6,014 nt of DNA from Acidobacteriota bacterium (GTDB lineage: Bacteria > Acidobacteriota > Holophagae > Thermotomaculales > Thermotomaculaceae): NCBI GenBank assembly GCA_015487755.1, contig WFPG01000056.1, positions 1 to 6,014 of the forward strand, written 5' to 3'. The notes beneath the pieces are model-generated. The model was given only the letters and a program-made list of their open reading frames with translations, did not search any database and had not been told where the DNA came from. Positions within the stretch are counted from its first letter, which is position 1. Every line of letters begins with the position of its first letter. The position numbers and the translations under genes were made by a program. Positions 1-6,014 of the stretch are shown here, in pieces.

Positions 1-782
1 TAAATTTTTACAACCTCTTTATATTTTCCAGCCATTAAAGCGGACAGCAACAACCTGTCCCAGTCACTGTAATCCCTGTAAATCTTTCTAAAATTCAAAG
101 AAAATTTATAAGAAAAAAGGTAAAAACCGTTTTGAAAACTCATAGTAACAAGTTCGTTTAAGATTCTGGGGTTTTTCAAATTCATTCTTGTAAGCCTTTT
201 CAATGTTTGAAAAAGTTCAAACTTTTTCCCTTTTGAATTGTATGCCACCGCCGCATAAAAAAGTGTGTATGAATCGTTTTTAAAAGAGTCTGGCAATTGC
301 TCAAAGTCTTTTATTATGCCGTCATAATCCTGAAGTAAAAACTTTGCTTCAATAATCTTGTAATAAACTTCGTAATCTTTTGAAAGTTTAAATGCCTGAT
401 TATAGTTATCAAGAGCCTTTTTAACAATTTCCGGGGATTTAAGAACATTGACCAATTCCGAATAATAATCTCCCAGCCTTAAAAAACCCTCGGGGTTGTC
501 CGGAAACTCCTTTGTTGCAAGTTCAAGGTACTCAATTGTTTTTTCCATTTCTGAAAGAGATTTATAGCAATCGGCAAGTTCAAAATAAATGTATATGTTT
601 TTCCGGTAGGATAATGCCTTTTCAAAGTGGGGTATGGCCCTGTCACAATCCCCTCTTGCGCTTAACAAAACCCCTATTGTGTATTCCTTTAAAGACTTTT
701 TAAAAGCCTCATTATCCGTATTTTGAGAAAAAGAGGGAAAAAGAAACAATAAAGAAAATAATATAATTAAAACTTTTTTCAT
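1..782 (-). CDS. Secreted TPR-repeat protein, C-terminus cut by window edge
   Basis: The frame opens with ATG at 782-780 and stays open to base 1, giving 260 codons without a stop; the 3' end lies outside the window. The start follows a good ribosome site, GAGGTGA at 793-787, four bases before ATG. Residues 1-20 look like a signal peptide: MKK, a Leu/Ile/Phe-rich core, then PSFSQ. From about residue 33 the protein is a run of amphipathic helix pairs of TPR type. One unit is ARGDCDRAIPHFEKAL at 42-57, followed by YIYFELADCYKSLSEMEKTI at 64-83 and NPEGFLRLGDYYSEL at 96-110; more degenerate repeats follow. TPR proteins are protein-binding scaffolds, and with the signal peptide this one probably acts in the periplasm or at the envelope, which is inference. 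It starts 24 nt after rnpB with no visible terminator between them. Its specific function is not recognised. Confidence 0.85.
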   Translation of the reverse strand, partial: MKKVLIILFSLLFLFPSFSQNTDNEAFKKSLKEYTIGVLLSARGDCDRAIPHFEKALSYRKNIYIYFELADCYKSLSEMEKTIEYLELATKEFPDNPEGFLRLGDYYSELVNVLKSPEIVKKALDNYNQAFKLSKDYEVYYKIIEAKFLLQDYDGIIKDFEQLPDSFKNDSYTLFYAAVAYNSKGKKFELFQTLKRLTRMNLKNPRILNELVTMSFQNGFYLFSYKFSLNFRKIYRDYSDWDRLLLSALMAGKYKEVVKI

Positions 783-806
783 ATACTCACCTCAAAAGTT
801 TAAAGT

Positions 807-1152
807 GGAAGAAAGGCTGTAAGCCGAATTCTGTCTCGGGTAATCATTCCTCTGGGGTACCGGTTACCCGATACCGCAAGCGGCCTACCCGGAAGCATGG
901 AGCGGGCAACTCTCTTGCGCTTCCCTATTTGGCCTTGCTCCGTGCGGGGTTTACCGTGCCTCCGATATCTCTATCGGAGCGGTGGGCTCTTACCCCACCT
1001 TTTCACCCTTACCCCGATTGCATCGGGGCGGTATGTTTTCTGTGGCACTTTCCTTCTCCTTGCGGAGACCGGGCTTTCCCCGGCGCACTGCCCTACGGAG
1101 TTCGGACTTTCCTCAAAGGCAAAAAGCCTTTGCGATTACCCGCCTTTCTTCC
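807..1152 (-). ncRNA. rnpB: RNase P RNA (bacterial type A)
   Basis: This is the catalytic RNA of RNase P, which cuts the 5' leader from pre-tRNAs. On the minus strand the near-universal GAGGAAAGTCCGAACTCC lies at 1115-1098 and the matching 3' core GACAGAATTCGGCTTA at about 835-820. The ends form a perfect 11-bp P1 (GGAAGAAAGGC 1152-1142 with GCCTTTCTTCC 817-807), which sets the boundaries. P3 (CAAAGGC/GCCTTTG), P8 (CCGGG-GAAA-CCCGG), P9 (CTCC-GCAA-GGAG), P12 (CCCCGAT/ATCGGGG), P13, P14 and P18 (8 bp with a GTAA tetraloop) can all be drawn. CCAAATAGGG (932-923) and GGGTAGGCCGC (890-880) match the E. coli RNA; the latter holds the GGT that pairs with the tRNA CCA end. GGGCA (1093-1089) can pair with TGCCC (908-904) as P6, a type A hallmark. 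The length of about 346 nt is normal. A promoter lies just upstream. Confidence 0.97.
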
Positions 1153-1159
1153 TCTAAAT

Positions 1160-1187
1160 ATTATACATTTAAGTGGGAAATTAGCAA
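1160..1187 (-). promoter_or_regulatory. Sigma70-like promoter of rnpB
   Basis: On the minus strand, TTGCTA (1187-1182) and a perfect TATAAT (1165-1160) are separated by 16 nt. The first base of P1 of RNase P RNA is at 1152, eight bases past the -10 box. Transcription would therefore start at or within a base or two of the mature 5' end, as expected for rnpB. The placement relative to an independently defined RNA end makes this more convincing than a motif match alone. Confidence 0.75.
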
Positions 1188-1238
1188 CAATATTAAATAC
1201 TTGAATTTATTTAAGAGGGAATATTTAAAAGAAGGCAT

Positions 1239-1245
1239 AAAAAAA
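1239..1245 (-). terminator. T7 tract directly after tRNA-Thr CCA (possible termination signal)
   Basis: Seven T residues on the minus strand follow the encoded CCA with no spacer. No separate hairpin precedes them, so the only structured element is the tRNA itself, whose acceptor/T-arm stem could act as the terminator stem. The tract could equally be AT-rich filler. Downstream rnpB has its own promoter, which fits a transcription unit ending here but does not prove it. Confidence 0.25.
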
Positions 1246-1321
<76 letters not shown>

Positions 1322-1334
1322 TCACGCAAAGAAT

Positions 1335-1363
1335 AAAATATCAAAATTAAAAAAATATTTCAA
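1335..1363 (-). promoter_or_regulatory. Candidate promoter of tRNA-Thr
   Basis: On the minus strand, TTGAAA (1363-1358) and TATTTT (1340-1335) are spaced by 17 nt, with the mature tRNA 5' end 13 nt beyond the -10 box. The -35 box overlaps the stop codon of the upstream membrane protein gene. The surrounding sequence is very AT-rich, so chance matches are likely. The tRNA could instead be transcribed by read-through from the upstream operon. Confidence 0.4.
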
Positions 1364-2034
1364 CCACTTTTTTGAAAAACATTTGTATTCTTTTCTTCAG
1401 TAAAAAGCAAAGTAAAGTAATAAAACAAAATCAGCACAGGTAAAATAAACATAAGGGTGTTTGCAAGGTACATATCCAGTGTTTGCCAGAACAGAGAGGA
1501 TACTTGCAATATATCAATAATCTCCATTATGTTAAAAATGTCAATAATTGAAAAATTATAGAGAGAAGCAATAATAGATACAACCGCTCCCCCCATTAAA
1601 AAATAAGGGCTTCTGTCCCTGTTTTTAAAGTGAATAAAGAAAACAATGTGCAAAACAGAAAGCACAATATAAAACAAACCATTAAAAAAATATGAATTCC
1701 TGAGTAAAACTGGCAAAGAGTTAACAAAAGAAGGCAAAAAGATTTTTAACAGCAAAAGGAAATACTTAAAAACAAGTAAAAGAGAAGAAATTAGCAGTAT
1801 AAACCCTGAAAAAAACATTCTTTTCTTTCCTACAAGCACAAACCCAAGAATAACAAAAACAAAAATTAATATTACCTCAAACACCCCCTGCAAGGTAATC
1901 GAATATGAAAATATTTGATCGCGTGTTGTTAGATCAATATTAGCAACTGCTAAAGCAATAAGAAAATCCATAATGAGAAAAACACCCATAAACAAAATCA
2001 CATAAACAAATACCAACCTTGTAAAAAATCTCAT
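1360..2034 (-). CDS. Multi-pass membrane protein of unknown function
   Basis: I do not recognise the family. From the chosen ATG the protein has 224 residues, with about six hydrophobic segments: roughly 6-25, 39-60, 64-88, 104-126, 134-155 and 188-208. The segments are rich in Phe, Leu and Ile. Short basic loops (GKKR near 60, HFKNRDR near 130) suggest positive-inside orientation. The C-terminal tail EEKNTNVFQKSG is polar. No catalytic motif, Cys pair or nucleotide-binding loop is visible. An in-frame GTG at 2064 would overlap the STAS stop codon by four bases. I prefer ATG at 2034 because AGAGGAAG lies directly upstream and because the hydrophobic N-terminus then begins at once (MRFFTRLVFVYV). 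It is the last protein gene of the run that carries the kinase/STAS pair, so a role as sensor or target of that module is possible, but this is inference from position only. Confidence 0.8.
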   Translation of the reverse strand: MRFFTRLVFVYVILFMGVFLIMDFLIALAVANIDLTTRDQIFSYSITLQGVFEVILIFVFVILGFVLVGKKRMFFSGFILLISSLLLVFKYFLLLLKIFLPSFVNSLPVLLRNSYFFNGLFYIVLSVLHIVFFIHFKNRDRSPYFLMGGAVVSIIASLYNFSIIDIFNIMEIIDILQVSSLFWQTLDMYLANTLMFILPVLILFYYFTLLFTEEKNTNVFQKSG

Positions 2035-2035
2035 T

Positions 2036-2045
2036 GCTTCCTCTT
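2036..2045 (-). promoter_or_regulatory. Ribosome binding site deciding the membrane protein start
   Basis: AAGAGGAAGC on the minus strand is a strong Shine-Dalgarno match, ending two bases before ATG at 2034, with GAGGA about six bases away. It favours this ATG over the in-frame GTG at 2064, which overlaps the preceding stop codon and would place this purine run inside the coding region. Confidence 0.65.
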
Positions 2046-2060
2046 TATATGAAAAAATCC

Positions 2061-2411
2061 TCACTCATTAGAGGAAAAAGAATTTACCGCCTCTTCTTCA
2101 TCAACATAGTAATCAAAAATACTGAGCAACTGGGCTATTTGAAAAATGTCTTTAATCTTTTGAGAAAGGCTTAAAAGTTTAAGTTCCCCGCCAGCCTTTT
2201 TTACCTTCATTAAAAGGCTTACAACCTCCCCTGTGCCTGAAGAGTCAAGATAACTTACCCTTGCCATGTTAAGAATAATCTTTCTTTCTCCTTTCTCAAG
2301 CAATTCCGTTACCTTCTCCCTTAAAAGTTTGTCCCCTTCGCCTATGGTTATTTTTCCTTTTAAGTCAAGTATAATAACATCCCCCACACGCCTTTCCGAG
2401 ATTTCAAGCAT
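2061..2411 (-). CDS. STAS-domain anti-sigma factor antagonist (SpoIIAA/RsbV type)
   Basis: The 116-residue protein is a single STAS domain, the normal length for free-standing antagonists of the SpoIIAA/RsbV family. In these partner switches the unphosphorylated antagonist binds the anti-sigma kinase and frees its target; phosphorylation on a conserved serine blocks binding. The hallmark stretch is SYLDSSGTGEV at 53-63, with Asp56, Ser57 and Ser58. Ser58 is the expected phosphosite, at the same residue number as in B. subtilis SpoIIAA. The N-terminal strand pattern (VIILDLKGKI, 12-21) and the ILNMARV strand before the motif are typical. GAGGTGG at 2421-2415 is a strong ribosome site for ATG 2411. 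The first eight bases (ATGCTTGA) overlap the end of the kinase gene, so the two proteins are probably made in coupled amounts. The adjacent kinase is the obvious partner. The downstream target is unknown: it may be a sigma factor elsewhere or a non-sigma effector. Confidence 0.93.
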   Translation of the reverse strand: MLEISERRVGDVIILDLKGKITIGEGDKLLREKVTELLEKGERKIILNMARVSYLDSSGTGEVVSLLMKVKKAGGELKLLSLSQKIKDIFQIAQLLSIFDYYVDEEEAVNSFSSNE

Positions 2412-2829
2412 TTTCCACCTCTTTCAATTTTTTAACAATGGTTACCGTAAACTTTCCTTCTTCTTTTTTTAAAAAAACCTCGTCACAAGCATTCTTTGCA
2501 AAAAGAATACCCCTACCCGACGGCTTTAAAATGTTTTCAGGCTTTGTCGGGTCGGGGATATCTTTAAAGTTAAAACCGCTCCCTCTGTCGGTAACAGATG
2601 CCTTTAATTTATCAGGGTAAAAGGAAACGGCAATATCAATAAGCAGTTTTTCTTTTTTCTTATTTCCGTGTAGGTACGCGTTTACCAGAATCTCATGAAA
2701 GCCTACCATAAACCAATAAAGAGTATCACTATTAACCTTGCAGATAGATTTTAGAAAAAACTCCACCCCGTTTTCTACTATATTTATCAATTCAATTTTA
2801 GAGTTAATACAAAAACCTATTTTACGCAT
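2404..2829 (-). CDS. RsbW/SpoIIAB-type anti-sigma factor serine kinase (HATPase_c)
   Basis: A 141-residue stand-alone GHKL ATPase domain, the usual size for anti-sigma kinases. The N box is GFHEILVNAYLHGN at 43-56, with Glu46 and Asn50 for Mg-ATP binding. The G1 box is DRGSGF at 81-86, and the ATP lid runs DPTKPENILKPSGRGI at 93-108, ending in the Gly-rich G2 box. The DPT-PENIL-PSGRGI pattern is typical of RsbW-like kinases rather than sensor histidine kinases, and there is no DHp or phospho-His region. The family binds a sigma factor or other partner and phosphorylates a STAS antagonist; here the STAS gene overlaps it by eight bases. ATG 2829 immediately follows the hflC TAA (2832-2830) and has no strong ribosome site, so translation is probably coupled to hflC. 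No cognate sigma gene lies in the window, so the target is not known. Confidence 0.92.
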   Translation of the reverse strand: MRKIGFCINSKIELINIVENGVEFFLKSICKVNSDTLYWFMVGFHEILVNAYLHGNKKKEKLLIDIAVSFYPDKLKASVTDRGSGFNFKDIPDPTKPENILKPSGRGILFAKNACDEVFLKKEEGKFTVTIVKKLKEVENA

Positions 2830-3762
2830 TTAGTTTGCCGTTTTCATTAACCTGTAAACTTCGCTATCTGTTGAAAGTATTAAAATATTGTCGGTTTTAA
2901 CTGTTTTTTCAAGGGTTTCAAGGGTTTTAAGAAACTTATAAAACTGCGGGTCTTTTGAATATGCCTGAGCGTATATCCTTGTTGCCTCGGCGTCTGCTTT
3001 ACCCTTAATCTCCTGAGCCTTTTTATAGGCTTCTGATCTAATTTTTTCAAGTTCCCTTTGGGTTTTTCCTATTATTTCAGCCTTTTTTCCCATACCTTCG
3101 GAACGGTACTGCTCGGCTATCCTTTTTCTCTCACTTATCATTCTCTGGTAAACCTTCTGCCTTACAGATTCAACATAGTTTACCCTTTTAATTCTAACAT
3201 CAACAACTTCTATCCCGTAAGAAGGTGTTATCTTTGAAACCTTTTCAAGTATTTGCCTTGTTATCTTTTCTCTGCCGACTTTAACAATAAACTCTGAATT
3301 ATCAGATAATTCTCCGCTGTATGTGGCAGCCATTTCCATAGGCCTGTTTGTTGTCCTTACAACCTCAATTAAATTGTACTTTGCTATGGCAATCCTTGTT
3401 TCCCCGTCTAATATATCGTCAAGCCTGCTCTGGGCCCCCATCTCGTTTCCCACAGTCTCAAAAAACTTTAGCGGGTCTTTAATTCTCCACCTTGCATAGG
3501 TGTCAATCCAGATATACTTTTTATCCTTTGTTGTAACCTGATTAGCGTCTCCGTCCCATTCAAGCCACCTTTTCTCAAAGAAATTGGCTTTTTGAATAAA
3601 GGGAATTTTAAAGTGTAACCCTGCTTCAGTAATCGGTTTGCCAACAGGTTTGCCGAACTGTGTTATTACAACCTGCTCTTTTTCATTTACTATATATGCC
3701 GAAGAAGATAAAAATATCAAAGCCAAAATAGCCAATACTCCTATAAATGCCATGCTTTTCAT
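2830..3762 (-). CDS. hflC: HflC, SPFH/band 7 membrane protein of the HflKC complex
   Basis: The 310-residue protein has an N-terminal membrane anchor (about 4-24, FIGVLAILALIFLSSSAYIV) and then a band 7/SPFH domain starting VNEKEQVVITQFGKP. HflC signatures include GLHFKIPF (48-55), DTYARWRIKDPLKFFETVG (87-105), YGIEVVDVRIKRVN (182-195) and VYQRMISERKRIAEQYRSEG (204-223). A charged helical region follows at about 205-265. The C-terminal ADAEATRIYAQAYSKDPQFY (257-276) is characteristic of HflC. In E. coli, HflC and HflK form a cage-like membrane complex around FtsH and modulate its proteolysis of membrane proteins. The ATG shares one base with the hflK stop codon (TAATG), and AAAGGGGG at 3776-3769 gives a ribosome site. 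The kinase gene follows with no spacing. Size and motifs look complete. Confidence 0.95.
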   Translation of the reverse strand: MKSMAFIGVLAILALIFLSSSAYIVNEKEQVVITQFGKPVGKPITEAGLHFKIPFIQKANFFEKRWLEWDGDANQVTTKDKKYIWIDTYARWRIKDPLKFFETVGNEMGAQSRLDDILDGETRIAIAKYNLIEVVRTTNRPMEMAATYSGELSDNSEFIVKVGREKITRQILEKVSKITPSYGIEVVDVRIKRVNYVESVRQKVYQRMISERKRIAEQYRSEGMGKKAEIIGKTQRELEKIRSEAYKKAQEIKGKADAEATRIYAQAYSKDPQFYKFLKTLETLEKTVKTDNILILSTDSEVYRLMKTAN

Positions 3763-4733
3763 TACTTACCCCCTTTCATTAAATCAAGCAGGGGAAGAAT
3801 ATTTTTCTGCTTGGAATCTATTACTATAACCTTGCCGAATTTAGGCAATAATTTTTGCATTGTTTCAAGGTAAAGCCTGTCCTTTGTAACCTTGGGTGCC
3901 TTCCTGTACTCTTTTAAAACCTCGTTAAACATAGCAACATCACCTTTTGCCTCATTCACCCTTTTTAAAGCGTAACCTTCCGCTTCCTGAATTATCTGCA
4001 AAGCCTTACCCTTTTCATTGGGTATAACTTTGTTGTACTGAGCCCATGCCTGGTTAATCATATTCTCTTTTTCCTGTAAAGCCTGGTTAACCTCGTTAAA
4101 AGAGGGTTTAACAGGGTCAGGGGGGTTCACATCCTGTAAAACAACCAATTTTACATCCAGCCCGGTATCATACTCATTGCACAACTTTTGAATTTTCACT
4201 TTACACTCCTGGGCAATCTCTTCCCTTCCTGTTGTGAGGATTTCATTTATTGACCTGTCACCTATTACCTCTCTCATTACCGCTTCGCAAATATTTCTGA
4301 AAGTGCCTCTAACATCCCTTACTTTAAAAAGGTATTTTACCGGGTCTTTAATCTTGTACTGAACACTCCATTCAATTTCACCTATATTTAAATCCCCGGT
4401 AAGCATTAAAGATTCGTGAAGATAACTTCTTGTAGAATACTCCGACTTTATTCCTGCCCTCAAAGTCCTGAAACCGAATTCCTCTTTTAACTGCTTTTTA
4501 ACGGGAACTTTCTGAACCAATTCTACACCGAAAGGAATTTTAAAATGCAAGCCCGGTTTTTCAATCCTTACAAACTTTCCGAAACGAGTTACAACCCCTA
4601 CCTCGTCAGGCGCAACGGTATAATAGGAAGTAAAAGCAAGAATAATTACTGGAATAATCCATAACAAAAACACAAACTTTTTAGCCTGCTTCTTGTACTT
4701 TTCAATTTCAGGGTTAACGGTATAAACATCCAT
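3762..4733 (-). CDS. hflK: HflK, SPFH/band 7 membrane protein of the HflKC complex
   Basis: From the chosen ATG the product is 323 residues. A basic cytoplasmic N-terminus (YKKQAKK) precedes one membrane segment at about 19-38, then the SPFH domain (APDEVGVVTRFGKF 41-54, GLHFKIPF 61-68). The HflK signature LTGDLNIGEIEWSVQYKIKD lies at 111-130, followed by FRNICEAVMREVIG (145-158) and LQDVNPPDPVKPSFNEVNQA (199-218). A helical stretch from about 213 to 280 ends the shared core. It is shorter than E. coli HflK (about 419 residues) and lacks the Gly-rich N-terminal extension. With HflC it should form the FtsH-associated membrane complex. An in-frame ATG at 4775 would add 14 residues with three Cys and overlap pcm by 31 bases; I chose 4733 because of the near-ideal AAAAGGAGG just before it. 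The gene lies 11 nt after pcm and overlaps hflC by one base. Confidence 0.95.
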   Translation of the reverse strand: MDVYTVNPEIEKYKKQAKKFVFLLWIIPVIILAFTSYYTVAPDEVGVVTRFGKFVRIEKPGLHFKIPFGVELVQKVPVKKQLKEEFGFRTLRAGIKSEYSTRSYLHESLMLTGDLNIGEIEWSVQYKIKDPVKYLFKVRDVRGTFRNICEAVMREVIGDRSINEILTTGREEIAQECKVKIQKLCNEYDTGLDVKLVVLQDVNPPDPVKPSFNEVNQALQEKENMINQAWAQYNKVIPNEKGKALQIIQEAEGYALKRVNEAKGDVAMFNEVLKEYRKAPKVTKDRLYLETMQKLLPKFGKVIVIDSKQKNILPLLDLMKGGK

Positions 4734-4737
4734 AAAG

Positions 4738-4746
4738 CCTCCTTTT
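4738..4746 (-). promoter_or_regulatory. Strong ribosome binding site deciding the hflK start
   Basis: AAAAGGAGG on the minus strand is a near-perfect anti-16S match, four bases before ATG at 4733. It overlaps the pcm stop codon (4747-4745), so ribosomes finishing pcm would reach the site that starts hflK. It supports the shorter HflK N-terminus. Confidence 0.75.
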
Positions 4747-5353
4747 AAACAAGGGGAACAAACCTGACATGACATAATTGCCTGAAGTCAGGCTTCCCTT
4801 CTTTCTTTTTAATTTTATACAAAACCTGATAAAACCCCTGCTCAATAGGGATAACCATAATTCCTTCCTCTTTTAAATTATTAAACAACTTTTCAGGAAA
4901 ACTCATTGCCGCCGCAGTTACCATAATTCTGTCAAACTTGTCTTCAAATTCTATATTTTTGCCATCCCCGTGTATCAACTTAACATTGTTAAAAGAGTAT
5001 TTCTCAAGGTTTTTCTTTGCTAAATTGTACAAAGATTCAAGCCTTTCAATTGAAACAACCTCTTTTGCAAGGTAACCGAGTATTGCAGTTTGATACCCAC
5101 TTCCTGTCCCTATTTCAAGAACCCTGCAATCTTTATTAACTTCAAGTGCCTCTGTCATTAAAGCGACAATATAAGGCTGGGAAATTGTCTGCCCGTCTAA
5201 AAGCGGTAAGGGGCTATCCTGATAAGCAAAATTTATATCTTCAGGCATTACAAAATCACCCCTGTCTATTTCAAGCATAGCCTTAATAACATTAGGGTCT
5301 TTCACCCCTCTTTTAACAATCTGGTTTTCAACCATTTCTTTTAAGGAATACAT
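4745..5353 (-). CDS. pcm: Protein-L-isoaspartate O-methyltransferase
   Basis: This cytosolic enzyme uses S-adenosylmethionine to methylate L-isoaspartyl residues that form as proteins age, starting their return to normal aspartate. The 202-residue product is close to the bacterial family norm (about 205-215). Family motifs appear in order. An N-terminal helical part contains AMLEIDRGDFVMPE (25-38). The substrate-loop signature DGQTISQPYIVALM lies at 53-66, with the conserved Ser58. SAM motif I is VLEIGTGSGYQTAIL (78-92), the acidic motif II end is VVSIERLESL (99-108), and HGDG is at 128-131. The active-site-facing strand is DRIMVTAAAMSFPEKL (141-156), and EEGIMVIPI follows at 162-170. ATG 5353 begins two bases after the upstream stop codon with no clear Shine-Dalgarno, so translational coupling is likely. 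hflK follows after 11 nt. Together with hflKC this suggests a protein-maintenance operon. Confidence 0.95.
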   Translation of the reverse strand: MYSLKEMVENQIVKRGVKDPNVIKAMLEIDRGDFVMPEDINFAYQDSPLPLLDGQTISQPYIVALMTEALEVNKDCRVLEIGTGSGYQTAILGYLAKEVVSIERLESLYNLAKKNLEKYSFNNVKLIHGDGKNIEFEDKFDRIMVTAAAMSFPEKLFNNLKEEGIMVIPIEQGFYQVLYKIKKKEGKPDFRQLCHVRFVPLV

Positions 5354-5355
5354 AA

Positions 5356-6014
5356 TCAGTTTGCCTTTTTAAACCTGATAATTACCACCGAGTTAACCTT
5401 AACGGGGAATTTCTCTTTAGTGTCTTTTATTATAAAAACCCCCTCAATACTTTGTTCAACCGAGTAAAAATTTGGAAGCCCCGTATCTCTATATACGGTT
5501 AAACTGCCGCTTTGTTTCCCTTTTACAGAAGATATCGCTTTCAATCCGTTAAAAGAGGTTTCAGCGGAAGGCACATTAAATAATGAATCTATTTTAAAAA
5601 ACACAAAATTATCGGTAATCTTTTCCACTTTATAAACAACATTAGCATTTATCTTTGTATCACCTTCAAGAAAAAATTGTTTAACTTCAAACTGTTCCCC
5701 CTCTGCAACATCCCTGTTTAAATACGGGAAAAGGTTAAAATCAAGCCCGTAACCTGTTTCCATTTCTTTTGATTTTTTATTTAAAATTTCCTTCAACCTT
5801 TTCTCAAGTCTTTTGTTTTTAAAGTTCATATTTTTTATAACCCTATTTTGCAAGGTTAGAATTCCTTCCGCCTTCTTTACCTTTAAATTTTTTCTGTCAA
5901 ATGTATAAACCAAAGGTGTTTTTTTCATTTCAATCAGCATTGCAAGAAAGGGGTTTTTAGGGTAATCTTTGCTTTTTTCGGTATCAAATTTATTGGCGCC
6001 TAAAGGGGAAACTA
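5356..6014 (-). CDS. Unrecognised protein, N-terminus beyond the window edge
   Basis: The frame ends with TGA at 5358-5356 and runs open to the right edge, giving 218 codons. An ATG at 5940 could be taken as the start, but it has no ribosome site. The 24 codons upstream of it read as ordinary protein (VSPLGANKFDTEK, then DYPKNPFLAM), so the real start is most likely outside the window. The visible part is rich in Lys, Phe and Val with alternating hydrophobic and polar residues, suggesting a mainly beta-strand protein, with one charged helix near NFKNKRLEKRLKEILNKKSK. No membrane segment, Cys motif or catalytic signature is visible. The layout (NPFLAMLIEMKKTPLVYTFD, then a helix, then beta strands) loosely recalls secreted or lipoprotein families of unknown function such as DUF6263, but from memory only. 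It lies two bases upstream of pcm, in the same probable operon. Function is unknown. Confidence 0.7.
   Translation of the reverse strand, partial: VSPLGANKFDTEKSKDYPKNPFLAMLIEMKKTPLVYTFDRKNLKVKKAEGILTLQNRVIKNMNFKNKRLEKRLKEILNKKSKEMETGYGLDFNLFPYLNRDVAEGEQFEVKQFFLEGDTKINANVVYKVEKITDNFVFFKIDSLFNVPSAETSFNGLKAISSVKGKQSGSLTVYRDTGLPNFYSVEQSIEGVFIIKDTKEKFPVKVNSVVIIRFKKAN

Noticed and set aside
512..703. Plus-strand open frame of 63 codons
   Set aside because: It is antisense to the TPR gene, whose frame gives a coherent signal peptide and helical repeats; the plus-strand product has no such features.
1153..1245. Possible small gene or hairpin between tRNA-Thr and rnpB
   Set aside because: On both strands I see only AT-rich sequence and the rnpB promoter; there is no ribosome site with a frame and no stable stem.
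1349..1377. Hairpin TTTCAA/TTGAAA with an 8-nt loop, followed by T7, at the end of the membrane protein gene
   Set aside because: The 6-bp stem has only two G:C-type pairs in total and spans the last codons and stop. It is too weak to call a terminator, and its second arm coincides with the candidate tRNA -35 box.
2266..2620. Plus-strand open frames at 2266-2472 and 2438-2620
   Set aside because: Both are antisense shadows of the STAS and kinase genes, which carry clear family motifs.
3638..3829. Plus-strand open frame of 63 codons
   Set aside because: It is antisense to the hflK/hflC junction, where both real genes have diagnostic SPFH motifs.
4734..4775. Longer HflK N-terminus adding MSCQVCSPCLKGGF, with three Cys suggesting a metal or redox motif
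   Set aside because: It would overlap pcm by 31 bases and encode across a near-perfect ribosome site (4746-4738) that serves the ATG at 4733. The Cys residues are therefore probably untranslated.

Overview
The window is a gene-dense, AT-rich bacterial chromosome segment in which every feature I can support lies on the minus strand. Transcription therefore runs from high to low coordinates. A type A RNase P RNA, a CCA-encoding tRNA-Thr, an HflK/HflC pair and a protein-L-isoaspartate methyltransferase together suggest a Gram-negative-type (diderm) bacterium. Proteins rich in Lys, Glu and Ile and frequent AAA and ATA codons fit a low-GC lineage. I cannot name the phylum from the sequence.

In transcription order, positions 6014-1360 hold a tightly packed probable operon. 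It contains the 3' part of an unrecognised protein (running off the right edge), pcm, hflK, hflC, an RsbW/SpoIIAB-type ATP-binding anti-sigma factor kinase, a SpoIIAA/RsbV-type STAS antagonist, and a multi-pass membrane protein of unknown function. Junctions are 2 nt and 11 nt gaps, a 1-nt overlap, 0 nt, an 8-nt overlap, and 26 nt before the last gene. The operon promoter is not in the window.

Positions 1363-807 are an RNA block. A tRNA-Thr(UGU) with a plausible promoter is followed by rnpB, which has a well-placed sigma70-like promoter. Only 24 nt separate the 3' end of the rnpB helix from the start codon of a secreted TPR-repeat protein gene, which leaves the left edge of the window unfinished. 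No terminator is visible between rnpB and that gene.

Functionally, pcm (repair of damaged proteins) and hflKC (membrane SPFH complex that in E. coli controls the FtsH protease) form a protein quality-control group. The kinase/STAS pair looks like a partner-switching module, but no sigma factor or PP2C phosphatase is adjacent. The coupling of that module to hflKC and to an uncharacterised membrane protein is the most interesting arrangement here. I see no mobile element, CRISPR array or phage gene.
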